The notes under the pieces: generated by a model
Seen by the model: the letters and a program-made list of their open reading frames with translations, nothing else
The model's database searches: none
What the model was told of the DNA's origin: nothing
NCBI GenBank assembly: GCA_937919165.1
Contig: CALFPO010000022.1
Coordinates: 1-6,237, forward strand
DNA: 6,237 bases
Reading direction: 5' to 3'
Source of the DNA: an uncultured Bacillota bacterium
Lineage (GTDB): Bacteria; Bacillota_I; Bacilli_A; Erysipelotrichales; Erysipelotrichaceae
Part shown: positions 1 to 4,874 of the stretch, piece after piece
How the letters are laid out: the number at the start of each line of letters is the position of its first letter
Position numbering within the stretch: position 1 is the first letter of the stretch
Program-made: the position numbers and the translations under genes

Positions 1-11
1 ATGATTCTCAT
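1..11 (-). CDS. Start of an unidentified gene, cut off by the left window edge
   Basis: An ATG lies at 11-9 on the minus strand, and only Met-Arg-Ile plus two bases of the next codon are inside the window. The start is supported by a perfect AGGAGG at 27-22, ten bases upstream, and by a good sigma-A type promoter at 71-43. It follows the stop of the MATE gene at 100-102 by 88 bases. No function can be inferred from three residues. What is seen is a complete set of initiation signals; that a real gene follows is an inference. Confidence 0.55.
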
Positions 12-21
12 GTTGTTTCTG

Positions 22-27
22 CCTCCT
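22..27 (-). promoter_or_regulatory. Ribosome binding site of the left-edge gene
   Basis: AGGAGG on the minus strand, ten bases before the ATG at 11-9. It is a full match to the Bacillota Shine-Dalgarno consensus, and it is the main reason for believing that a new gene starts at the edge. Confidence 0.6.
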
Positions 28-42
28 GTCTCACACGGTGCA

Positions 43-71
43 ATTCTATCACAATGGTGCGGGAATGGCAA
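43..71 (-). promoter_or_regulatory. Sigma-A type promoter with extended -10
   Basis: Minus strand: -35 TTGCCA at 71-66 (five of six consensus positions), a 17-base spacer, and -10 TAGAAT at 48-43 (five of six). The -10 is preceded by TG one base upstream, giving an extended -10 (TGaTAGAAT). Transcription would begin near 36, leaving a leader of about 25 bases that contains the AGGAGG. It would drive the left-edge gene independently of the MATE gene upstream. The call is by eye against consensus. Confidence 0.6.
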
Positions 72-84
72 AAGAGCAGGACCG

Positions 85-102
85 TGATTTCCTTCGAAAT
101 CA
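85..102 (-). other. Small hairpin over the MATE stop codon
   Basis: A perfect 7-base inverted repeat with a 4-base loop (TGATTTC, GAAG, GAAATCA on the minus strand) starts at the TGA stop of the MATE gene. The stem is AT-rich and has no T-run directly after it; a short CTCTTTT comes only about ten bases later. It could be a weak end-of-gene structure, but I would not call it an intrinsic terminator on this evidence. Confidence 0.3.
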
Positions 103-705
103 GGCGGTTTCCGAGGCTTTGGCTGCACGTTTCATTTTCTTCCAGATGACGAAGTACATGGTGAGAAAACAGATGCTGGCACCGGTAAACTGACTGATGG
201 CTTCTGCCCAGAAGACACCGTCGACCCCAAGACCGATGTTTGGAAGAAGAATCGTCAATGGCGTGACGAGGATGATTTTACGAAGCATGGAGAAGAAGAG
301 TGCATGCTTCGGATAGTTGAGGGCGACGAAAGTAGTCTGACCAGCCATCTGCAATGCCATAAATGGGAACGCGAGGAAGTAGATGCGGGCACAGTGTACA
401 GCAAGGTCGATGAGCTCCGGGTCATCGGAGAAGATGCGCATCAGCGGTTCCGGTACGAAGAGGACCAGAAGCCAGATGGCGAAGTTGACGAGAAGTCCGC
501 TCAAGAAGATGAAGCGGATACTCTTGGAGACGCGCTTCGGTTTCTTGGCGCCATAGTTGTAGCTCATGACGTTCTGACCGGCACTTGTAAGGCCGTTGTT
601 CGGAAGGCTCATTACTTCGCGCACGGAATTTGTCAGGCTCATGGCACCAACATATAGGGTGCTTAATGGTCCACCAAAAGACTTCAACATCACGTTTACG
701 ACGGC
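100..705 (-). pseudogene. MATE efflux pump, C-terminal half beyond an in-frame TAG
   Basis: This is the remainder of the MATE gene, in the same reading frame as the N-terminal half and directly after the TAG at 708-706. It encodes about 201 residues ending in TGA at 102-100. MATE-like content is clear: the AVVNVMLKSFGG stretch, a Pro-Asn-Asn-Gly-Leu segment, the conserved SYNYGAKKPKR loop, then helices such as FIFLSGLLVNFAIWLLVLFV and FAFPFMAL-type segments. The protein ends in a basic tail (KKMKRAAK). Together the halves would make 474 residues, normal for this family. A GTG at 693-691 could open an internal frame, but nothing like a Shine-Dalgarno precedes it, so independent translation is unlikely. 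As written the pump is broken. A sequencing error (one base, CAG read as TAG) or suppression would restore it. Confidence 0.8.
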
Positions 706-1524
706 CTATGTTACGCTGGAGGTGACACGGAAGGTAAACCCAGTTGCGCCAAGCTTCAACATGCTACCGATCTGCGTACGGTCTATGGAGAGTCTCTCCA
801 ATCGGAGCGGCGGGTACTTGCTTCGTAAGAAGAGAAGGACCCAGATAGCACTGATGCTTTGTGAGAGGACGGTGGCCAGTGCAGCACCACGGATGCCCAT
901 GTCGAAAACGAAGATGAATAACGGGTCCAACGCAATATTGAGGACTGCACCGATGACCACGGTCAGCATGCCGATCTTTGGGAAGCCTTGTGCGTTGATG
1001 TACGGATTCATGCCCAGACTCAGAAGTACTGGGATCGTACCCAAGACATAAATGCGGAAATAGTCGACTGCATATGAAAGCGAGTGTTCATCCCCGCCCA
1101 GTAGTTCAAGAAGCCAAGGTGCAAGGGCAAAAAGAATCACGGTTAAGCATGCACCAACGAGTAGAAGAAAGGTGAAGGAAGTCTCCATCATGCGCTCGGC
1201 CTTCGGGTCATTCTTCTCGCCGCGTGCGATGGTGGCCAGTGTCGTTCCACCGGTACTACCGAGATTGGCAAAAGCACTGATGAGCGTGATAAGGGGGAAG
1301 CATACACCCAGTCCGGTAATGGCATAGGTACTCTCTGCCCCCATATGACCGATATATGCACGGTCGACGAGATTGTAGAGTACGACGACTAATTCGGCTA
1401 ACATAAGTGGGAGGCCGAGCTTAAGAATGAGAAGCGAGACGCTACCCTTACCAAAATTTCCCTTGGATGAGGATCGTGACGAAACATCGGAGGTTTCTGG
1501 AATAGGGGATGAATCTGTGCGCAT
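706..1524 (-). CDS. MATE family drug/cation antiporter, N-terminal half truncated by TAG
   Basis: MATE (multidrug and toxic compound extrusion) proteins are 12-helix inner-membrane pumps that export organic cations or drugs in exchange for Na+ or H+. The 272 residues here cover roughly the first six helices. Family signatures are visible: GLPLMLAELVVVLYNLVDRAYIGHMG in the first helix region (residues about 36-61), and NPYINAQGFPK followed by GAVLNIALDPLFIFVFDMGIRGAA in the middle. The frame extends upstream to 1608, but that stretch overlaps the preceding gene. I prefer the ATG at 1524-1522, which is 22 bases after the CDF stop with AAGGAAAGAAGG just upstream. The gene probably shares a transcript with the CDF gene. 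Substrate cannot be told from sequence. The frame ends at TAG 708-706, and the family match resumes in the same frame beyond it. Confidence 0.8.
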   Translation of the reverse strand: MRTDSSPIPETSDVSSRSSSKGNFGKGSVSLLILKLGLPLMLAELVVVLYNLVDRAYIGHMGAESTYAITGLGVCFPLITLISAFANLGSTGGTTLATIARGEKNDPKAERMMETSFTFLLLVGACLTVILFALAPWLLELLGGDEHSLSYAVDYFRIYVLGTIPVLLSLGMNPYINAQGFPKIGMLTVVIGAVLNIALDPLFIFVFDMGIRGAALATVLSQSISAIWVLLFLRSKYPPLRLERLSIDRTQIGSMLKLGATGFTFRVTSSVT

Positions 1525-1546
1525 TCGATCAGTCTGCCTTCTTTCC

Positions 1547-2065
1547 TTACACGTACGAACGGTCGATCTTGATGACACAGTTGTGTTGCGGATGCTTCTG
1601 CTGAACACGACGTGAAATACTGTGAATCAGTTCTTTCTCCGACATCTTCACATCGTGGGGAACCACAACGTCGAAGATGAGGTTGGTGTGTGTCTCACCG
1701 GGAACCATGCGGAAGTCGTGCATCGTGATACGCGTATCGATGCTCTGAATGATTTCTTTGATTTCTTCAGAGAGGACCATGAGATCCTTGTTCTTCGTAT
1801 CGATAGGATCCATGTGGATGACGGCTTCACAGTTCAGTTCTTTGCGCAGCTCCGCCTCGGCATTGTCGATAACATCGTGGAGCTCCAGAATGTCCATGTG
1901 GGCAGGCACCTCGGCATGAAGGGAGATCATGATCCGACCGGGACCGTAGTCATGGACCACCAGATCATGGATGCCGCAGATGGGCTCGTGGGCCATGACG
2001 ATCTTCTCGATCTCATCCACAAATTCCCTCTCCGGTGCCTGACCCAGCAGAGGTTCAATGGTCTC
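1547..2065 (-). other. C-terminal cytoplasmic domain of a cation diffusion facilitator, 5' part missing
   Basis: Residues 175-346 of the chimeric frame match the soluble tail of CDF metal/proton antiporters, which export Zn2+, Fe2+, Mn2+ or similar ions and dimerise through this domain. Visible family features are TIEPLLGQAPEREFV (the segment after the last membrane helix), GIHDLVVHDYGPGR (H207, D208, H212), SLHAEVPAHMDI (H224) and LHDVIDNAE (H237, D238). The longer tail common in Bacillota members then follows, with GETHTNLIFDVVVP and the terminal IKIDRSYV. A complete CDF would need about 200 more residues carrying six helices and the metal-site HxxxD motifs, none of which are present. The MATE gene starts 22 bases downstream. 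Confidence 0.85.
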
Positions 2066-2587
2066 CTTGCCGGCCTTGATGCCGGCTGTAGAATCTTCTA
2101 CAACTATAACATTTTTCCTATCGACATTTAAGACTTCCAGAGCCTTCAGATAGACATCTGGAAAAGGTTTCTGTCTCTTCACTTCATTCCCGCCAACATA
2201 ATAATCTATATATTCATCGATATGACAGTCCTTCATGGCATTATGTACATACTCGCGATCGCTCATTGAGCATATCGCAATCGTCATTCCCTTTTCCTTC
2301 AGTCCGACAAAAGTATCTTCAACGTCAGAAAAAAGATACTTGCCGAAATCTAAAGGATGCTTGAGGAAATGGCTATCGTATGAGTCCATGACGAAATCAT
2401 AGCTTAAGCCCGTCAATTTCGATAGATATTCATAGGTTGCATCCATGGTCAGGCCAATGATCTTGCAGGCATCTTCATAGCTTATGTCTATGCCGTTATC
2501 CAAAAGCCATCTATATGTCTCTTCCACATAGAAGGTCTCGGAATCGATCAATGTTCCATCAAGGTCAAAAAATATCGCAGAAACCAT
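1547..2587 (-). CDS. Chimeric frame: HAD phosphatase N-terminus joined to CDF transporter C-terminus
   Basis: A 346-codon frame from ATG 2587-2585 to TAA 1549-1547. Residues 1 to about 174 are a HAD-superfamily hydrolase of the beta-phosphoglucomutase-like type. They show motif I DLDGT (nucleophile D8, D10), a helical cap (about 20-90), motif II Ser107 in ICSMS, motif III Lys140 in KPFPD, and motif IV VVEDSTAG (E164, D165). Such enzymes are cytosolic phosphatases or phosphomutases of small phosphorylated metabolites; the substrate is not deducible. The usual last 40 or so residues are missing. From about residue 175 the protein becomes the cytoplasmic tail of a CDF metal transporter, with no transmembrane part. 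I know of no family joining these domains. Both parts are truncated and base composition changes at the join, so I infer a chimera. The ATG start is the canonical HAD start but has no clear Shine-Dalgarno. Confidence 0.75.
   Translation of the reverse strand: MVSAIFFDLDGTLIDSETFYVEETYRWLLDNGIDISYEDACKIIGLTMDATYEYLSKLTGLSYDFVMDSYDSHFLKHPLDFGKYLFSDVEDTFVGLKEKGMTIAICSMSDREYVHNAMKDCHIDEYIDYYVGGNEVKRQKPFPDVYLKALEVLNVDRKNVIVVEDSTAGIKAGKETIEPLLGQAPEREFVDEIEKIVMAHEPICGIHDLVVHDYGPGRIMISLHAEVPAHMDILELHDVIDNAEAELRKELNCEAVIHMDPIDTKNKDLMVLSEEIKEIIQSIDTRITMHDFRMVPGETHTNLIFDVVVPHDVKMSEKELIHSISRRVQQKHPQHNCVIKIDRSYV
2060..2090 (-). other. Junction between the two segments (HAD side to CDF side)
   Basis: The protein passes from HAD motif IV (EDSTAGIKAGK) to CDF sequence (KETIEPLLG) here. 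Codons on the HAD side just before are AT-rich (aaa aat gtt ata gtt gta gaa gat tct aca), and codons after are mostly GC-rich. The exact break cannot be placed. The Lys-Glu/Asp-Thr before PLLG is typical of CDF proteins, and AGIKAGK is typical of HAD proteins, so a short shared stretch around AAGGAG may be the crossover. Confidence 0.7.
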
Positions 2588-2595
2588 ACTTCTAT

Positions 2596-2601
2596 ATTAT
2601 A
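2596..2601 (-). promoter_or_regulatory. Possible -10 box for the HAD gene
   Basis: A perfect TATAAT on the minus strand, only 8 bases before the HAD ATG. It lies in the AT-rich tail of the terminator that follows the winged-helix gene. At 17-base spacing I see no good -35. If used, the transcript would be leaderless or nearly so, which fits the lack of a Shine-Dalgarno. AT-rich sequence produces such boxes by chance, so confidence is low. Confidence 0.25.
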
Positions 2602-2626
2602 TAAAATGGCAGATTGTTCTGCCATT
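2597..2626 (-). terminator. Intrinsic terminator after the winged-helix gene
   Basis: A perfect 9-base stem (AATGGCAGA and TCTGCCATT on the minus strand, arms 2626-2618 and 2613-2605) with a 4-base ACAA loop, then TTTATATAAT. It starts 7 bases after the TAG of the winged-helix gene and precedes the HAD gene. The tail is U-rich but interrupted, so efficiency may be moderate. No T-run follows on the plus strand, which supports minus-strand polarity. Confidence 0.65.
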
Positions 2627-2633
2627 ATTGTAT

Positions 2634-3077
2634 CTAGTTGCTCTCTACTGGTACATCTTCTGGAAGTTTTTCCTCAGTCTCTTCCTCCAGAGGTTCAGCT
2701 TCAGTAAGATCGCTATACATCTTGACGAAATCATCTACCTCTTCAGGAGTAAGACTAGCCAGGAACTTTCTGAACCTCTTGTCTTCCTTTCTCTCGTCGC
2801 CATTCTTCAAGGCATAGGCAGCGCCAGCATCGGTGATGTATACCATATCCTCTTCATCATCGAAATCGACCAATCCAAGTTCCTCAAGACGAGCGATATG
2901 CTTGTCAAGCTTTGATGGACGCATGTCCAGGCAATCAAGAACTGTGAAGAAGTCAGATTCGCCTAAGCAGCAGATCATCTTCAGGATCTTCTTGTCTTTC
3001 TTTGATAGTTCTACTTCAGGCGCCAGATTGAAGATTGCTTCCAATTCCATTGGCAGTTCAGTGTAATTCTTGCTCAT
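2634..3077 (-). CDS. Small winged-helix (MarR-like) protein with acidic tail
   Basis: 147 residues, ATG 3077-3075 to TAG 2636-2634. Residues about 25-92 look like a winged helix-turn-helix: helix SKKDKKILKMICCLG, helix FFTVLDCLD, a likely recognition helix RPSKLDKHIARLEELGLV, then a wing with DMVYITDAGAAYA. A further helix (LTPEEVDDFVKMYSDL, about 109-124) resembles the C-terminal helices of MarR-type regulators. The last 22 residues are strongly acidic. The ATG lies one base after the TAA of the PPK2 gene, and its AAGGAG site lies inside the last PPK2 codons, so the two are translationally coupled. The fold is inferred from pattern only. It may be a DNA-binding regulator, possibly of its own operon, but the proposed recognition helix is only moderately basic and a protein-protein role is possible. 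Confidence 0.75.
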   Translation of the reverse strand: MSKNYTELPMELEAIFNLAPEVELSKKDKKILKMICCLGESDFFTVLDCLDMRPSKLDKHIARLEELGLVDFDDEEDMVYITDAGAAYALKNGDERKEDKRFRKFLASLTPEEVDDFVKMYSDLTEAEPLEEETEEKLPEDVPVESN

Positions 3078-3078
3078 A

Positions 3079-4173
3079 TTATTTCTTCTCCTTATTATCT
3101 ACTACGATATCTATTATCTCTTCAGGCCACATGCCCTTCATTCCGGCATCCTGGCATTCCTTCAGGCTTCTGAAGGCCTTTTCCTTCATCTTTCTGGTCT
3201 TGGCATCGATCTTGTCCTTCTCTTCGTCAAGATAGATGCTGGCAGCGATCTTCTCAGTATCCTTGAACATCTCTGGAGTTTCTTCATCCATATCGTCCTT
3301 GTCCGAAATCGAATTGTAGAGCTCTTCTCTTGCAGCACTTATCTCAGCCATCTCTTCATCATCGATCACTGGCCACTTAGGATCGGCTTCCTTCAAGGTC
3401 TCAAGAACGATTCTAGAAACGATGAGTCTTGAATACCACTTGTGATCTGATGGTACGACATACCAAGGGGAATCCTTGCTGGAAGTCTTGTTGACCATAT
3501 CCTCGAAGGCTTCCATATACTCATCCCAGTATTCTCTTTCCTTGATGTCGCCAAGTGATGCCTTCCAGTTCTTCTTTGGCGTATCGATACGGGAAATGAA
3601 TCTCTTTGCCTGTTCATCTTTGGAAACGTTCAGGAAGATCTTTACGACCTTTGTGCCCGTGTCATAGAGATATTTCTCAAAGCTTTCTATCTGTTCATAA
3701 CGATCAGCAATCATGTCACGATCCTTCAGTCTTTCAGGGAAAGCGTAGTTCTTGTATAGAAGCTTAACCTTGCCGATCAGAACATCCTCATAGTAGCTGC
3801 GGTTGAAGATGGAGATGTTTCCTCTTGCAGGAAGTGCACTCCAGAAACGCCACAGATAGTCATGAGACAGTTCCAAAGAAGTAGGAGTCTTGAAGCAATA
3901 TTCCTTTACGCCATGAGGAGTCATGGTCGAGAAGACCGTCCTGATGACGCCATCCTTGCCTGCTGCATCCATAGCCTGGAAGATGAATACGATGCCTTCC
4001 TTGCCGTCTGCATAGAGGCGCTGCTGATATTTGTTGATCTCCTTCAGGTTCTCGATGAATTCTTCTACCGCTTCCTGGCGATCATCGAACTTGCCGGTAT
4101 CATTGGTGTCAAATTTCTTGGTGGCATATTTCTTGCTGCCATCATATCTGTATTTTGCTATACTCTTTGTCAT
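3079..4173 (-). CDS. ppk2: Polyphosphate kinase 2 family protein (class III-like)
   Basis: PPK2 enzymes transfer phosphate between inorganic polyphosphate and nucleotides, mostly making NTPs or NDPs from polyphosphate in the cytosol. The 364-residue product shows Walker A FQAMDAAGKDG (residues 65-75; K73), the FNRSYYEDVL Walker B region (123-132), and the lid segment RIDTPKKNWK (195-204). A YVVPSDHKWYSRLIVSRIVLETL segment (238-260) closes the core. The NRSxYEDVL form is that of class III enzymes, which can act on both AMP and ADP; this subclass call is by motif only. The core ends near residue 270, and about 95 further residues (acidic, then a Lys-rich helix and WPEEIIDIV) are beyond the usual family length. 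I start at ATG 4173 with GGGAGG just upstream. The longer frame needs a TTG inside the terminator tail. TAA is at 3081-3079. Confidence 0.9.
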   Translation of the reverse strand: MTKSIAKYRYDGSKKYATKKFDTNDTGKFDDRQEAVEEFIENLKEINKYQQRLYADGKEGIVFIFQAMDAAGKDGVIRTVFSTMTPHGVKEYCFKTPTSLELSHDYLWRFWSALPARGNISIFNRSYYEDVLIGKVKLLYKNYAFPERLKDRDMIADRYEQIESFEKYLYDTGTKVVKIFLNVSKDEQAKRFISRIDTPKKNWKASLGDIKEREYWDEYMEAFEDMVNKTSSKDSPWYVVPSDHKWYSRLIVSRIVLETLKEADPKWPVIDDEEMAEISAAREELYNSISDKDDMDEETPEMFKDTEKIAASIYLDEEKDKIDAKTRKMKEKAFRSLKECQDAGMKGMWPEEIIDIVVDNKEKK

Positions 4174-4177
4174 ATAT

Positions 4178-4183
4178 CCTCCC
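4178..4183 (-). promoter_or_regulatory. Ribosome binding site of the PPK2 gene
   Basis: GGGAGG on the minus strand, four bases (ATAT) before the ATG at 4173-4171. The spacing is short, but this is the only strong site, and it decides for this ATG over the TTG at 4191. Confidence 0.7.
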
Positions 4184-4189
4184 GTAAAC

Positions 4190-4210
4190 AAAAAAGCCGC
4201 AATGCGACTT
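4190..4210 (-). terminator. Intrinsic terminator between the bitopic protein gene and PPK2
   Basis: Minus-strand RNA folds as AAGUCGC-AUU-GCGGCUU, a 7-pair stem with one G-U pair and a 3-base loop, followed at once by six U. It begins 9 bases after the TAG at 4222-4220. On the plus strand the G-U pair becomes a C/A mismatch and no T-run follows, so it is oriented for minus-strand transcription. It ends only 6 bases before the PPK2 Shine-Dalgarno, which is unusually close. Confidence 0.8.
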
Positions 4211-4219
4211 CATCATAGA

Positions 4220-4858
4220 CTATTGCTTTTCAGCCCAAACATCATCGTCAGTGCCGATGCAGAAATAAACCTTGTCAGAGAGCTTTGCCCACTTGTATCC
4301 AGCATCCTTGCTGTCGTTGACAATTTCCTTGACCTTGAACTCTTCGCCGTTCCATGCATAGCTTTCGCCATCATATGTGGTTTCGCTTTCATTCTTGTTA
4401 GGACCAACCCTGAATGTTACAGGGCCATCAACAATCTCATATACAGCCGCATTCTCTTCAGCCTTCTTCTCTTCAAGTTTCTTTGTCAGCTCATCGACCT
4501 GAGAGTTGAGGTTGGCGATAGTGCTATTGTAAGCCTCTTCCTTGGCAACTACCTGCTGATACTTCACATCAAGATCAGCCAAAGCATTCTTTTCCTTAAG
4601 AGCAAAAAGGATTGCTGCTATTGATGTCGCAAGAAGCAGAACTATAAGGATGATGCAGATCAGCACTGTAGAGTTCAGCTTTCTCTTTGGACTCTCTTCA
4701 TACTCTTCTACATACTCTTCATCGTCTGCATACTCTTCTTCATCATTCATCTTGAAGATTGACATATCGACGCTGCTTGATCTTGTAGATGACTTGTCTT
4801 CTACGAAATCAGGAATATCGACTGTATCGGTATTCTCATAAGGGTTCTTGTTTGACAT
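4220..4858 (-). CDS. Single-pass membrane protein with coiled coil and SH3-like C-terminal domain
   Basis: 212 residues, not assignable to a named family by eye. Residues 1-56 are polar and acidic (a DEEEYADDEEYVEEYEE-type stretch at 39-55). A basic PKRK (57-60) precedes one hydrophobic helix (about 62-87, STVLICIILIVLLLATSIAA), predicting a cytoplasmic N-terminus and an outside C-terminus. Residues about 88-135 form a likely coiled coil (QVDELTKKLEEKKAEE). Residues about 138-205 (GPVTFRVGPN, then WNGEEFKVKEIV and GYKWAKLSDKVYFCIG) recall bacterial SH3 domains (VRxGP, Gly-Glu-x-hydrophobic, Trp-hydrophobic-Lys), which often bind cell-wall peptides. A GAGG site eight bases before the ATG supports the start. 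It lies 16 bases after the acidic protein gene, so the two are probably co-transcribed; a terminator follows. The architecture resembles envelope or divisome accessory proteins. That role is inference. Confidence 0.75.
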   Translation of the reverse strand: MSNKNPYENTDTVDIPDFVEDKSSTRSSSVDMSIFKMNDEEEYADDEEYVEEYEESPKRKLNSTVLICIILIVLLLATSIAAILFALKEKNALADLDVKYQQVVAKEEAYNSTIANLNSQVDELTKKLEEKKAEENAAVYEIVDGPVTFRVGPNKNESETTYDGESYAWNGEEFKVKEIVNDSKDAGYKWAKLSDKVYFCIGTDDDVWAEKQ

Positions 4859-4874
4859 ATTTTTATCCTCGCTA

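Noticed and set aside
100..693. Independent gene for the MATE C-terminal half starting at GTG 693
   Set aside because: There is no Shine-Dalgarno before it, the frame continues through the TAG to the N-terminal half, and half a MATE protein is not a known functional unit.
596..1051. Plus-strand frame opposite the MATE gene
   Set aside because: The minus-strand product matches the MATE family throughout this stretch; the plus frame has no recognisable content or start signal.
1525..1608. Upstream start giving the MATE protein 28 more residues
   Set aside because: It overlaps the CDF coding end by about 60 bases, adds an Arg/Ser-rich non-family stretch and has no good ribosome site there. The ATG at 1524 fits the spacing after the CDF stop.
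1622..2131. Plus-strand frame opposite the CDF domain
   Set aside because: It is His/Asp-rich simply because it mirrors the minus-strand coding sequence. The minus-strand product has clear CDF family motifs.
1547..2587. A genuine new two-domain enzyme-transporter regulator
   Set aside because: Not excluded, but not preferred: both domains are cut mid-fold and the composition shifts at the join, so a chimera is the simpler explanation.
4174..4191. TTG start extending PPK2 by six residues
   Set aside because: The TTG lies in the T-run of the terminator, and the extension would be encoded by the ribosome site itself. The ATG at 4173 has GGGAGG four bases upstream.
4031..4624. Plus-strand hydrophobic frame across the terminator and two genes
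   Set aside because: It overlaps PPK2 and the bitopic protein on the minus strand. Its hydrophobicity is the antisense of acidic and charged codons.
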